This document shows positions 1-8,545 of a DNA stretch of 33,204 nt, one piece after another. The stretch is from the IMG/VR virus record IMGVR_UViG_3300029448_000193, positions 1 to 33,204 of that record, one strand, 5' to 3'. The position numbers and the translations under genes were made by a program. Each line of letters opens with the position of its first letter. Position 1 is the first letter of the stretch. The notes below the pieces were generated by a model. It was not told where the DNA came from. It did no database searches and worked only from the letters and a program-made list of their open reading frames with translations. The DNA comes from a virus.

Positions 1-2
1 CG

Positions 3-341
3 CCGAAAGATGGAGCAAAAATATCACCAACAGCTTCAGTTCCAGTAAGAGAAGGTAGATTTCATACTAAGTTCTCTGGGGTGCAATATGAAAAACTACC
101 TAATGGCGGCAATCGTTTTATTTACAACACAAGTGATGGTCAGCCCTTTCAATTTACAAAAGAACAATTAGATGATATGTTTAAGGAAGTGTTTAGTAAG
201 AAGTCTGGGGTACTGCCTAATGACTTCCCTGGAGTAAAGGCATTCGAGGGTGGCAGCATTCCTTGGTTTGAATTTAAAGGAGTAGATCGTGGAAAACTCG
301 ACGAGTTCATCAGAAACACAGGAAAACCAATCACAGAGTAA
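3..341 (+). CDS. C-terminal part of a large internal virion protein (5' end missing here)
   Basis: The frame is open from the first base of the window with no stop before the first internal ATG (81), so this is the tail of a longer gene. The 112 residues end in FEGGSIPWFEFKGVDRG and GKPITE. From memory of marine phage proteins, this segment (YEKLPNGGNRFIYNTSDG... then GVLPNDFPGVKAFEGG) forms the C-terminus of the protein whose preceding part carries SGRNDVVVLDR and HWESW motifs, exactly what the gene running off the other end (31205-33204) encodes. Joining the ends with a one-base overlap keeps the frame. I therefore read it as the last seventh of that gene. Its place among virion genes suggests an internal or ejected protein; no enzymatic motif is visible. 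Confidence 0.75.
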   Translation, partial: PKDGAKISPTASVPVREGRFHTKFSGVQYEKLPNGGNRFIYNTSDGQPFQFTKEQLDDMFKEVFSKKSGVLPNDFPGVKAFEGGSIPWFEFKGVDRGKLDEFIRNTGKPITE

Positions 342-345
342 TGTG

Positions 346-426
346 ATGAGCCTTGTGCAAAAATTGTACAAAAAGCGTGAAGTTATGCCAATGGAAGCGG
401 AACCAGACGAGAAGTCTGAAGACTAA
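346..426 (+). CDS. possible 26-aa small protein
   Basis: An ATG four bases after the preceding stop opens 26 codons, starting MSLVQKLYKKREVMP and ending in an acidic tail EAEPDEKSED. A weak GAG stands about seven bases upstream. It fills the short gap before the terminator at 450-474, and phage late operons often hold such tiny basic-then-acidic proteins. I do not recognise a family and cannot exclude that it is untranslated. Confidence 0.3.
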   Translation: MSLVQKLYKKREVMPMEAEPDEKSED

Positions 427-449
427 ATAAACTAAATAAGAAGAAACAC

Positions 450-474
450 AGGACGCTTTTTAGCGTCCTTTTTT
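450..474 (+). terminator. intrinsic terminator inside the virion operon
   Basis: A perfect 8-bp stem AGGACGCT / AGCGTCCT closes a TTTT loop and runs into a T tract (469-474). It sits 15 bases upstream of the 1097-aa virion gene, so it separates two co-directional structural genes. It may attenuate rather than stop transcription, or a promoter lies in the few bases after it. Confidence 0.85.
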
Positions 475-488
475 ATTGCGAGATCCAC

Positions 489-3400
489 ATGGCAGTTGAC
501 CCACAAGTTCTATCACAGGAGCAAATGCAGCGCGAGGCAATCAACAATGCTGGTGCGCCTACAGAGTTTGCAACAGATCCGGCTCAAGGCGTTGAGGTTG
601 CGGGCCTTGGTAGTTTAATAAAGCTGCTCTCAAAACAACCTAATGATGTACCAATACCTCAAACGCCAGAAAATATTGACGCAGCTACAGCTCCAATAAC
701 AAAAGGGGCTGGCAGAGTTCCCACGCCCGTTGAAGAAGTGCTTATGCCTCAAGATGGAACCGGGTCTTATCTAGAAACTCAAAAGAGAGTTGCGCCCCAG
801 GTCTTGTCAACTCCAGCATTGGAAGAGTTTCAGCGAAGAGGATATAGCGCCTTTCCAAACAGATCAGATGAACTGATTCAAGATGCTGAAAAGGCCTTGG
901 ATGCAGATGCAGCTCAAAGAGAAGAAGCTCGAATTTTAGCAGAAGAGGCAAATCGAAAAGCACAACAAGCGCTTACCGCTGATGCCAAGGGTTTTGGTCC
1001 TAATAGCGCTATTGCTGATGAGCAAAAATCAAACACGATACTAGAAAAGATTGCTGCACACGATAAAAATATTAAAAGTCTAGCACAAGGTGGTCCGTTT
1101 AACTTTGATCGGATTGATGGATACGATGACCTATATGCAGCATTAACTGCTGTTGGTGATGAGTATAAGGTTGAGCAAGTCGCACGCACTCGCGGCAAAG
1201 TATCAAATGAACAAACGATGGAAGAGGCAGCAGAAATTCTTGCAGATGAGCTTGGTTTTTCTCGGATGCTTCTTAAACGTAATATTAAAGACGGTGGACT
1301 TTCCGCAAGCCAATTTGTTGCTGGGCGTGAATTACTCACAAGAAGTGCAACCCGGCTGATTGATCTTGGTCAGACAATTAAGAGCGGTGAGGGAGATGCT
1401 CTCACACGGTTGCAGTTTCGAAGACAGTTATCAATCCATGCGGGAATACAGTTACAACTCAAGGGAGCACAAACAGAAACAGCTCGAGCTCTTCAGTCTT
1501 TCAACATTATGGTGGGCGGCGAAGAAATGGCAAACGCTTCAAGCGCGGCTGTTCAGCGCTTGCTTGATGATGGCGGTGGAGCGGAGCTGACAGATGAAAT
1601 GGTTGATAAGTTTCTGGCAGTTGGAGCAGAAAGCGGGCAGGGCGGCATTAATATGTTCGCAATCAAATCGTTCTATGCAAAAACAAAACGAGCAGTTCAC
1701 GAAGCTTATCTAGTTGGTCTTCTTTGGAACGCCTCTACTCAAGTCAAAAATATTGTCGGCACTGGTTCGTTTATGCTCTATCAAATTCCAGCAGAAATAG
1801 CAGCAGGAGCTTACGGGAGCGCGATTCGTAAAATACAAAACACTGCTGGTTTTGAAATTTCACCAGAACAAGTTTACATGGAAGATGCTCTACTGAGAAT
1901 TAAGGGCTGGAACGATAGTTTTAAAGATGCTTGGAGAGCAGGTTCTACTGCCTTTAAAACTGAGCTACCCGGTAAACGTCCTAACAAATTAGATTTAGAG
2001 CAATATGCAGCGATCTCTGGTAATCCGAATACGTCGATGGGACAAGCCGTTAATACACTAGGTAAAGTACTACGTATTCCGTTTAGAACACTACTGGCTG
2101 CTGATGAGTTTTTCAAAGTCGTGTCTCAGCGCGGCGAGTTGTACACACGTGTCAATCAGAGATACCAACAAGTTTTACGAGAGGGTCGCTCCGCAGATGA
2201 AGCAGAAGCAGAGGCTGGAATGCTCTTGCTTGATCCTAGATCAATTGGCGATGATTTAGATATCATTGCCAATTATGATACGATGCAAACAAAGCTTAAA
2301 GGTATTTCAAATGCTGCAAGTTATCTTCAAAGCTATTGGCTTGGCAGATTCATAATACCGTTTGCGACAGCTCCGACAAACTCAATGTTAAAACTTGCAG
2401 AGTTCTCTCCGATCGGCGGGGTTAGATCTGTTGTAAACGTTGAGAATATGAACCCAAAACAGAGGCAGCTTATGGCTGGGCGGGCAACTCTCGGCACATA
2501 TACTATGTATCAATTTTCGCAATACGCTGCGGAAGGCCGAATAACGGGGGCCTACCCAGAAAACAGAAAAGATTGGGATACTTTGCCTCCAGGCTGGCAA
2601 CCTTACAGCTTTGTTGTAAAAAACGAAGGCTGGCCTAAAGACAAAAATGGAGAGGATCTTCCACTATACGATGATTTAGGAATGCCGAATGGACCAATAA
2701 AATATGTTTCTTATGCTGGCTTTGAGCCCGTTGGTGCTATTATAGGGGTCGGTGCAAATCTGTTTCAAAAAATATCTATGATACCTGGTGAGCGACAAGG
2801 GATAGAATATGCCAGTGATGCAATATTGGCTGGACTAGCAACTACCGTAGATTACTACAAAGAGCTTCCAATGCTTCAAGGTATCGCGGACGTAATTAAC
2901 GCAATTGATACTGGAAGAGTAGATCTTTTAACCCGTTCTTTTGCTGAAAGCAGCAGTGTTCTTGGTGTTGTTCCAAATCCTATGAGTGCGATCCAAAGGG
3001 TCGGAATGGATCTTTATGACCCCACACAAACGCGGCCTCGAATGGATAAACAATACTATACTGAAGCTGACATACTTTCGGGTGTTGAGGCAGTTAAAGA
3101 TGCAGATGGTAAAATCGTTACTCCGTTTCAATATTTTCACACAAAGGGGCGAACTAATGAGCCAAACTATTTATTAATTGGAACCCCAAAACAGAGTTCG
3201 ATGGCAACAACGATTCAGTCGTTTCAAAGCTACATGCAAAAAGACAGTCTATTTATTGATGAGCGAGATATGAATGCGGTTGTTTATGATGTGCTAGGAA
3301 ACGTTAAAAAAAGAAACACTATTAGTGTTTATGATCGTCCTGTCGCTGCAATTAGAAATCGTATTTTAGGCGTTAGAATTGAAGAGGGCAGGGCTCCAAA

Positions 3401-3782
3401 CGATTTGGAGAAAGAGCTGCATCGTCTGTCGATTTCAACAGGATCGTCGGGGCTAACTAACAGAAGTAGTATTCGCGGCGTTCCGCTTGGATTTGGTGAC
3501 GAATCCGATTTAACAGGATTTGTAAAAAATAAACACGTTACATACATATCTGGCATTGGATCTGTGGATTTCAGAAAAGCATTGGCGATTAGAATAAAAG
3601 ATTCAGCATACATTTATTCTGAAAATGACTTTGCTAGAAAGAAAATGCTCAAAGATATTGAACGCGAATTTTACAATACTGGCATTGTCGAATTTTTAAA
3701 CGACCCAGAAATGGGATCAGAAAATTTACGACAGGCAATAATTGATCTTGAGGAAGCAAAAGCACAAGGAAGAATTCAATGA
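489..3782 (+). CDS. large internal virion / DNA-ejection protein (T7 gp15-gp16 position)
   Basis: At 1097 aa this is the largest product of the window. It lies between the internal virion genes and the tail fibre, where T7-like phages encode the core proteins that leave the head first and build the channel for DNA entry. The N-terminal 110 residues are Pro/Ala-rich, followed by a highly charged helical stretch (about 125-170). A more hydrophobic segment near 410-450 (LVGLLWNAS, then QIPAEIAAGAYGSA) could enter a membrane. I see no transglycosylase Glu motif or other catalytic signature. The start ATG follows GCGAGATCCAC, a weak ribosome site. The 3' end overlaps the fibre gene by four bases (ATGA). 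Role is inferred from size and position; the family itself is not named here. Confidence 0.75.
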   Translation: MAVDPQVLSQEQMQREAINNAGAPTEFATDPAQGVEVAGLGSLIKLLSKQPNDVPIPQTPENIDAATAPITKGAGRVPTPVEEVLMPQDGTGSYLETQKRVAPQVLSTPALEEFQRRGYSAFPNRSDELIQDAEKALDADAAQREEARILAEEANRKAQQALTADAKGFGPNSAIADEQKSNTILEKIAAHDKNIKSLAQGGPFNFDRIDGYDDLYAALTAVGDEYKVEQVARTRGKVSNEQTMEEAAEILADELGFSRMLLKRNIKDGGLSASQFVAGRELLTRSATRLIDLGQTIKSGEGDALTRLQFRRQLSIHAGIQLQLKGAQTETARALQSFNIMVGGEEMANASSAAVQRLLDDGGGAELTDEMVDKFLAVGAESGQGGINMFAIKSFYAKTKRAVHEAYLVGLLWNASTQVKNIVGTGSFMLYQIPAEIAAGAYGSAIRKIQNTAGFEISPEQVYMEDALLRIKGWNDSFKDAWRAGSTAFKTELPGKRPNKLDLEQYAAISGNPNTSMGQAVNTLGKVLRIPFRTLLAADEFFKVVSQRGELYTRVNQRYQQVLREGRSADEAEAEAGMLLLDPRSIGDDLDIIANYDTMQTKLKGISNAASYLQSYWLGRFIIPFATAPTNSMLKLAEFSPIGGVRSVVNVENMNPKQRQLMAGRATLGTYTMYQFSQYAAEGRITGAYPENRKDWDTLPPGWQPYSFVVKNEGWPKDKNGEDLPLYDDLGMPNGPIKYVSYAGFEPVGAIIGVGANLFQKISMIPGERQGIEYASDAILAGLATTVDYYKELPMLQGIADVINAIDTGRVDLLTRSFAESSSVLGVVPNPMSAIQRVGMDLYDPTQTRPRMDKQYYTEADILSGVEAVKDADGKIVTPFQYFHTKGRTNEPNYLLIGTPKQSSMATTIQSFQSYMQKDSLFIDERDMNAVVYDVLGNVKKRNTISVYDRPVAAIRNRILGVRIEEGRAPNDLEKELHRLSISTGSSGLTNRSSIRGVPLGFGDESDLTGFVKNKHVTYISGIGSVDFRKALAIRIKDSAYIYSENDFARKKMLKDIEREFYNTGIVEFLNDPEMGSENLRQAIIDLEEAKAQGRIQ

Positions 3783-6700
3783 CCGTTTCATCGTCAACCA
3801 ACCGCGTGTCCTTTTCTGGAAACGGTTCTACAACAGCATTTGCATATTCATTTAAGATATTCGCTGACAGTGATCTGACAGTGATTTTGCGAGCAGCGGA
3901 CGGTACTGAGACAACTCAAACGATTACAACACACTACACTGTTTCAGGCGCAGGCTCGTCAAGTGGTGGGAATGTAACGTTTGGATCTGCCCCAGCTTCT
4001 GGCGTGACTGTTGTTATTTTGCGCCAGCAACCATTGACACAAGGCCTTGACCTGGTTGCCAACGATCCGTTTCCAAGCGCCAGCATCGAAGACAGTTTAG
4101 ACAAACTTACTTTCATGGTTCAACAACATGACGAAGAGCTAGGTCGTGCAATTAAAGCGAGTAAGACAAACACAATTTCTGGTTCAGAATTTACAATAAG
4201 CTCTACAAATCGAGCGAACAAAGTCTTTGCTTTTGACAGTTCTGGCGACTTGTCAGTAACTCAAGAGCTTGGAACTTACCGAGGTGATTTTGCTGCATCC
4301 ACTGCTTACGTTGTTCGTGATCTAATAAAGGATACGTCCACTAACAATATCTTTTTAGTTAATGAAGCACATACATCATCAGGATCTGAACCTTTAACGA
4401 GCAATACAAATTCTGCAAAATATACGTTAATTGTTGATGCAAGTTCTGCTACAACCTCACAAACAGCAGCTGCATCGAGTGCTTCGGCGGCGAGTACATC
4501 TGCTACAGCGGCGGCATCTTCTGCAACAGGAGCAGCATCTTCTGCAACGGCGGCTGCTTCAAGTGCCACCACTGCGACAAACGCACAAGCAGCAGCTGCA
4601 TCTTCTCAAGTTTTGGCAGAGAACGCAGCAACTTCTTTCACTGGTCAGTATAGCACTGGATCATCTGATCCAACTTCAAATCTTAATACTGGAGATCTTT
4701 TCTATAACTCAAGCAGTAACCTTATGAAGGTTTATAATGGCTCGGCTTGGGTTAACCTTACTCCTACGAGTTCTGAACAAACAAATATAGATGCTTTAGC
4801 CGCCAGCGCAGTAATTACGGACATGGCACTGCTCGCAACCAGTGCAGTAATCGAGGACATGAGTATCCTTGCTACTTCAGATATTGTAACGGACATGAGT
4901 ATTCTCGGAACGTCTGCAAATGTAACAGCAATGTCAAATGTTTCTGGTTCAATTTCAAATGTAAACACGGTAGCAAGCAATATTTCAGACATTAATTCAG
5001 TTGCTTCGGCGACATCTTCTGGGCTTGCAATTTCGACAACAAATAAAGTTAGTTTTCGAGACAGTGATTTATTTATAAATTCGAGCGGCGATGGTCAGCT
5101 AGATATAGATGCAGACACAGAGCTAGAGATTACTGCACCCACCGTAGACTTAAATGCTTCTACTTCGGTTAATGTTAGTAATGATCTTAAACTAGATAGT
5201 GACGCTGCGGTGCTAGGCTTTGGCGCTGATAATGATGTTACACTTACTCATGTAGCCGACACAGGTTTATTGTTAAACAGTACAATGGCTATTCAGTTTA
5301 ATGATGCGTCACAGTTTATTAATGCACCATCTGCTACTGTGCTTGACATCAATGCTACTGATGAGATTGAGCTTAATGCAACTCTTGTAGATGTTAATGG
5401 CAATCTTGACGTATCGGGAACTGTGACTGCAACAGGCACTTCTGTTTTTGCTTCACTAGACATCTCTGGCGACATAGACGTGGATGGAACAACCAACCTA
5501 GATGCAGTGGATGTAGATGGTGCAGTAAACTTTGCGGCTGATGTTACTTTTGCTGATGGTGCGGATATTATTACTGCTTCTGCTGGTACAAATAATGTTC
5601 GTGTAGGTGTAAACGCTGGAAACTCAATAGCCTCTGGCGGTAATGAAAACACAGTAATTGGTGATGAAGCTGGTACTGCACTGACCACAGGTGATTCTAA
5701 TGTAGCTATTGGATATAATGCACTTAAAAGTGAAGATGCTCATAGTTTTAATGTAGCGGTTGGCCGAAAAGCTTTAGAAAATATGAATGTTGGTGCAAAT
5801 GGCTTTAATACAGCCGTTGGACAATTTGCTGGAAATGCTCTGACAACAGGGGTTCAAAATACTTTTCTTGGATCTAATGCTGGTGATGCACTTACTGACG
5901 CAGATTATAATACAGCCCTTGGACAATCTGCCCTTACTACTGACACATTAGGTTCTCGCACAACAGCAATTGGAACTTTTTCTTTATTTAATCAAAACCA
6001 GACTTCAGCAGTTATAACTGGAAATACTGCGGTTGGTTATGCTGCTGGCAATGATGTTACAACAGGGGTTTCTGATACTTTTGTGGGATACAGTTGTGGG
6101 GCTAACACAACAACGGGTGGTTTTAACACGTTTCTTGGTTATCAGGCAGGTATTGGTTCGTCTAGTACCGCACACACAGGGAATGAAAATACTGTAGTTG
6201 GTGCTGAAGCTGGCACTAATATTCAAGGTGCTGCCAACGGAAATGCAATTCTAGGTAGATCGGCTGGATTGAGTCTGACAACTGGAAGTGACAATGTTTT
6301 TATTGGCCATGACGCAGGTCGTGATCAAGTAACGACAGGATCTAATCTTCTGTACATAGCTAGATCAAATGCGGCTGCTGGTAATGATCAAGTTTGGATA
6401 CATGGCACTTCAACTGGAACTTGTATCAATGGTGATAATTCTACGGCTTGGGCGCAAACTTCAGATAAACGCATCAAGAAAAATATTACAGATAGTGATG
6501 CAGGTCTAGATAAAATAAACCTAATAAAAATAAGAAACTTTGAGTATCGTACTTTTGACGAATTAGACGATGATGTTAAAGCACTCAATAACGGTAAAGG
6601 ATTAAGCTTGATTGAAAAATCAGGTATTAAGACAGGAGTTATTGCTCAAGAAATAGAAGAAATATTTCCTGATGATGTGCAAGATGTAGGTGATGGAACT

Positions 6701-6808
6701 AAAATTGTAACACCTAGTGATATGAATTTTGCACTTATTAAAGCAGTCCAAGAACTAAGTGCAAAAAACGATGCATTAGAAGCACGTTTAGCAAAGCTGG
6801 AGGCTTGA
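3779..6808 (+). CDS. tail fibre / spike with self-cleaving S74 chaperone domain
   Basis: A 1009-aa receptor-binding protein. Residues 1-150 resemble the T7 gp17 N-terminal domain that anchors fibres to the tail (VSFSGNGSTTAFAYSFKIF, VTFGSAPASGVTVVILRQ). About 215-285 is a Ser/Ala/Thr-rich stretch of short repeats, likely a coiled stalk. Residues 600-860 carry many degenerate units of the type NTAVG-x-xAG / NTFLG-x-xAG, as in trimeric beta-helical adhesins. The C-terminus holds a Peptidase S74 intramolecular chaperone: SDKRIKKNI starting at Ser895, then GVIAQEIEEIFP and a closing coiled coil (LSAKNDALEARLAKLEA). In this family the domain trimerises the fibre and cuts itself off just before that serine, so the mature fibre should end near residue 894. 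It overlaps the preceding gene by four bases. Confidence 0.92.
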   Translation: MTVSSSTNRVSFSGNGSTTAFAYSFKIFADSDLTVILRAADGTETTQTITTHYTVSGAGSSSGGNVTFGSAPASGVTVVILRQQPLTQGLDLVANDPFPSASIEDSLDKLTFMVQQHDEELGRAIKASKTNTISGSEFTISSTNRANKVFAFDSSGDLSVTQELGTYRGDFAASTAYVVRDLIKDTSTNNIFLVNEAHTSSGSEPLTSNTNSAKYTLIVDASSATTSQTAAASSASAASTSATAAASSATGAASSATAAASSATTATNAQAAAASSQVLAENAATSFTGQYSTGSSDPTSNLNTGDLFYNSSSNLMKVYNGSAWVNLTPTSSEQTNIDALAASAVITDMALLATSAVIEDMSILATSDIVTDMSILGTSANVTAMSNVSGSISNVNTVASNISDINSVASATSSGLAISTTNKVSFRDSDLFINSSGDGQLDIDADTELEITAPTVDLNASTSVNVSNDLKLDSDAAVLGFGADNDVTLTHVADTGLLLNSTMAIQFNDASQFINAPSATVLDINATDEIELNATLVDVNGNLDVSGTVTATGTSVFASLDISGDIDVDGTTNLDAVDVDGAVNFAADVTFADGADIITASAGTNNVRVGVNAGNSIASGGNENTVIGDEAGTALTTGDSNVAIGYNALKSEDAHSFNVAVGRKALENMNVGANGFNTAVGQFAGNALTTGVQNTFLGSNAGDALTDADYNTALGQSALTTDTLGSRTTAIGTFSLFNQNQTSAVITGNTAVGYAAGNDVTTGVSDTFVGYSCGANTTTGGFNTFLGYQAGIGSSSTAHTGNENTVVGAEAGTNIQGAANGNAILGRSAGLSLTTGSDNVFIGHDAGRDQVTTGSNLLYIARSNAAAGNDQVWIHGTSTGTCINGDNSTAWAQTSDKRIKKNITDSDAGLDKINLIKIRNFEYRTFDELDDDVKALNNGKGLSLIEKSGIKTGVIAQEIEEIFPDDVQDVGDGTKIVTPSDMNFALIKAVQELSAKNDALEARLAKLEA

Positions 6809-6809
6809 A

Positions 6810-7079
6810 ATGAGTAGAACATCACAGACAAAAGCAAAAGCACATGAGGCATGTTTGGGTGGCGCAAGAACAATTAATACAGTAATCGCTACGCACAATA
6901 AAGGTAACGCTTCTACGGATGTAGACTTTGGGCATGACCTTACCCATGACGAAAAGAAAGAACGTGTGAAGCGTAGTGTGGGCTATCTCAAACACCAGAA
7001 GACATTTACTGATTGGACTACAGAAGATTTTACAGCAATTGATGCAGCTATTTCGGCTGCTGATACATTTACAGATTAA
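6810..7079 (+). CDS. conserved small protein next to the fibre, unknown function
   Basis: An 89-aa soluble, charged protein with no membrane segment. Its C-terminal half (HDEKKERVKRSVGYLKHQKTF, then DWTTEDFTAIDAAI) matches a pattern I recall in small proteins downstream of fibre genes in marine podoviruses. The start lies one base after the fibre stop, with the fibre end supplying an AAGCTGGAGG-like ribosome site. It ends in a one-base overlap (TAATG) with the next gene. Function unknown; a fibre assembly role would be a guess from position. Confidence 0.7.
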   Translation: MSRTSQTKAKAHEACLGGARTINTVIATHNKGNASTDVDFGHDLTHDEKKERVKRSVGYLKHQKTFTDWTTEDFTAIDAAISAADTFTD

Positions 7080-7285
7080 TGAAGAAACGAGTAATGATGA
7101 GTAAGACTGTTCAATCAGCGCATGAAAGAATTGATGGGCTGGAGAAAGAAGTTGTGGCGATCCGAACTCTTATTGATGTTCAATTTCGAGATCTGTTTAA
7201 CCGGGTCAAAAGAATTGAGATGGTTTTTTTAAGTGTGGGCGCTGCGATTATTGGACTACTTTTAAAGCTTGTTCTGTCACCCTAA
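7079..7285 (+). CDS. XhlA-like coiled-coil membrane protein, holin accessory
   Basis: A 68-aa protein with a charged amphipathic helix (SAHERIDGLEKEVVAIRTL) and one C-terminal transmembrane helix (VFLSVGAAIIGLLLKLVL). This is the layout of haemolysin XhlA-type proteins, which sit with holins in phage lysis cassettes. The start ATG overlaps the previous stop; an alternative in-frame ATG is at 7094. It leads a run of small membrane proteins that ends at the endolysin, supporting a lysis role. Confidence 0.6.
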   Translation: MKKRVMMSKTVQSAHERIDGLEKEVVAIRTLIDVQFRDLFNRVKRIEMVFLSVGAAIIGLLLKLVLSP

Positions 7286-7753
7286 ATGATTGAGGTTGCG
7301 GCCGCAATCCAAGGAGCTACGTTTGCTTTCAACGCTTTAAAAAAAGGTATCACAATAGGCAAAGACTTGGAGTCAATGAGCGCAGACTTGTCTCGCTGGG
7401 CTGGTGCTATGAGTGATCTCGATTTTTGCGAAAAGCAAAACAATAAGCCTAGCGTCTTTCAAATCTTGGGGGGCGGTGTCGAGCAGCAAGCGATGGAAAT
7501 ATTCGCTGCCAAAAAGCAGCGTGATTCCATGAAATTGGAGCTCAAAAATTATATATGTGCGGTTTATGGACCATCGCATTACGAGGAGCTTTTGCGCATC
7601 GAAGCTGAGATCAGAATTCAAAAACGCGAGAACGAATACGCTAGATACGAGATGATACAAAGTATCAAGGAGTGGGCGGCTGGCATAACCTTGTTTGTTG
7701 TCCTTTGCGCTGGAATGTTTGGTTTTATTTGGCTCGCTGTATACGCAAAGTAA
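7286..7753 (+). CDS. conserved phage protein with C-terminal membrane helix
   Basis: 155 aa, largely helical, with one strong transmembrane segment near the end (GITLFVVLCAGMFGFIWLAV). The core (ITIGKDLESMSADLSRW, AMEIFAAKKQRDSMKLELK, then a Tyr/Glu/Arg-rich helix) resembles a family common in T7-like marine phages next to lysis genes. Function is unknown. It follows the preceding stop directly (TAAATG), so it is co-translated. Confidence 0.65.
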   Translation: MIEVAAAIQGATFAFNALKKGITIGKDLESMSADLSRWAGAMSDLDFCEKQNNKPSVFQILGGGVEQQAMEIFAAKKQRDSMKLELKNYICAVYGPSHYEELLRIEAEIRIQKRENEYARYEMIQSIKEWAAGITLFVVLCAGMFGFIWLAVYAK

Positions 7754-7761
7754 GGAAGAAA

Positions 7762-7971
7762 ATGGCTAAAACATTTATTGATGACTACAAGATCTTTGTT
7801 CGTGGCATGATGCTTGTAGTAACAATTCTAACATACCAGGCTGTGCATTGGTTTATGAGCATTCCACCCGACGATATGACCACCCAAGCGGCTAGTCTAG
7901 TAAGTGTATGCATGGGAGCATTAACAGGCACTTTTGCAGTCTTTGTTAACGCAGAAGGAAAAGCCAAATGA
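7762..7971 (+). CDS. small two-TM membrane protein, probable holin
   Basis: The start ATG at 7762 is preceded by TAAGGAAGAAA, a good ribosome site; upstream in-frame starts lie inside the previous gene and lack one. The 69-aa product has two hydrophobic helices (MMLVVTILTYQAVHWFM and AASLVSVCMGALTGTFAVFV) joined by a short DD-containing loop, and a charged tail EGKAK. Size, topology and position before the endolysin fit a class II holin. No family is certain. The stop overlaps the next start (ATGA). Confidence 0.6.
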   Translation: MAKTFIDDYKIFVRGMMLVVTILTYQAVHWFMSIPPDDMTTQAASLVSVCMGALTGTFAVFVNAEGKAK

Positions 7972-8201
7972 AATGGTTCTCGTCTTCCTATTGGTGGTCA
8001 TTGTTGATGGGATTACCCATGATTCGGGCGAAGAAATCTACTTCAACAGTATCGTCACCTGTTCCGATTACTCCAGATGGATCGAAGAAACAGGCGAAAA
8101 AACGAGGACGGCCAAAGGGGTCACGAAACAAACAATCTACGCGCACTGTCTCCCCAAGATCGTTGACCCAAAAAAAGTTAAAATCTGGAAGTAGCAAATG
8201 A
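7968..8201 (+). CDS. small basic protein with RGRPKGSRNK AT-hook-like motif (overlapping frame pair)
   Basis: A 77-aa protein whose start overlaps the holin stop (ATGA, 7968-7971) and whose stop overlaps the next start (ATGA, 8198-8201), so it fits the operon exactly. An AGAAGGAA ribosome site precedes it. The N-terminus is aromatic and hydrophobic (MKWFSSSYWWSLLMG); the rest is strongly basic with KKRGRPKGSRNKQ, a motif recurring in small phage proteins that resembles an AT-hook. A second credible gene occupies the same bases in another frame (7973-8194). Function unknown; a membrane-anchored basic peptide is what the sequence shows. Confidence 0.6.
   Translation: MKWFSSSYWWSLLMGLPMIRAKKSTSTVSSPVPITPDGSKKQAKKRGRPKGSRNKQSTRTVSPRSLTQKKLKSGSSK
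7973..8194 (+). CDS. small secreted-type protein nested in another frame, two conserved-looking Cys
   Basis: A second ATG five bases after that of the 7968 gene opens a 73-aa frame on the same strand. It begins with a hydrophobic signal-like stretch (MVLVFLLVVIVDG), then YFNSIVTCSDYSRW and ends AHCLPKIVDPKKVKIW. Signal sequence, one Cys, about 30 residues, second Cys in a CLPK context is a pattern I recall from small marine-phage proteins; the 18106-18318 product has a similar layout. Both frames could share one ribosome site. The layout recalls nested spanin genes Rz/Rz1, but no lipobox or proline-rich region is present. Confidence 0.5.
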   Translation: MVLVFLLVVIVDGITHDSGEEIYFNSIVTCSDYSRWIEETGEKTRTAKGVTKQTIYAHCLPKIVDPKKVKIWK

Positions 8202-8545
8202 TAGGACAGATCATTGGATCACTTGGCGGTCTGGCAAAGTCGTACATTGATGCGAAAACCGCTGTCAAAATCACTGAAGCAGAAATCAAAAAGAAACAGC
8301 TCACGGGGGAGATGGATTGGGAGCAGTCAGCAATTGATGCTTCAAAGGATAGCTGGAAAGACGAACTTTGGACAATTGTGTTCGTTCTTATTCTTGCTGC
8401 AAATTTTATTCCTTCTCTTCAAGACACAATGGCACAAGGATTTGCCAACCTTGAGACAACCCCCCTGTGGGTTCAGTGGGGAATGTATGCGTCGATTGCC
8501 GCCTCGTTTGGAATAAGAACAGTAAAAGGATTTGGGAAGAAATGA
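8198..8545 (+). CDS. GTA-type 3TM holin
   Basis: A 115-aa protein with a helical charged N-terminal half (IKITEAEIKKKQLTGEMDWEQ), then SWKDELWTIVFVLILAANFIP, and a C-terminal hydrophobic pair around WVQWGMYASIAASFGIRTVKG. The order of SWKDE, GFANLETTPLWVQW and the ASFG-x-R end fits the family named holin of 3TMs for gene-transfer-agent release. Such proteins permeabilise the inner membrane for the endolysin, whose gene follows with a four-base overlap. Confidence 0.75.
   Translation: MIGQIIGSLGGLAKSYIDAKTAVKITEAEIKKKQLTGEMDWEQSAIDASKDSWKDELWTIVFVLILAANFIPSLQDTMAQGFANLETTPLWVQWGMYASIAASFGIRTVKGFGKK

Noticed and set aside
914-1339. 141-codon minus-strand frame opposite the 1097-aa virion gene
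   Set aside because: Ser/Arg-rich composition typical of antisense readings; several other such frames (5293-5688, 27765-28067, 21175-21405) were dropped for the same reason.
4431-4727. 98-codon + strand frame rich in Gln/Leu/Arg inside the fibre gene
   Set aside because: It is the out-of-frame reading of the GCA/TCT repeats that encode the Ala/Ser stalk; low complexity, no ribosome site, no recognisable motif.
5600-6400. NTAVG-type repeats in the fibre as a diversity-generating target
   Set aside because: No reverse transcriptase gene and no template repeat in the window; the repeats are structural.
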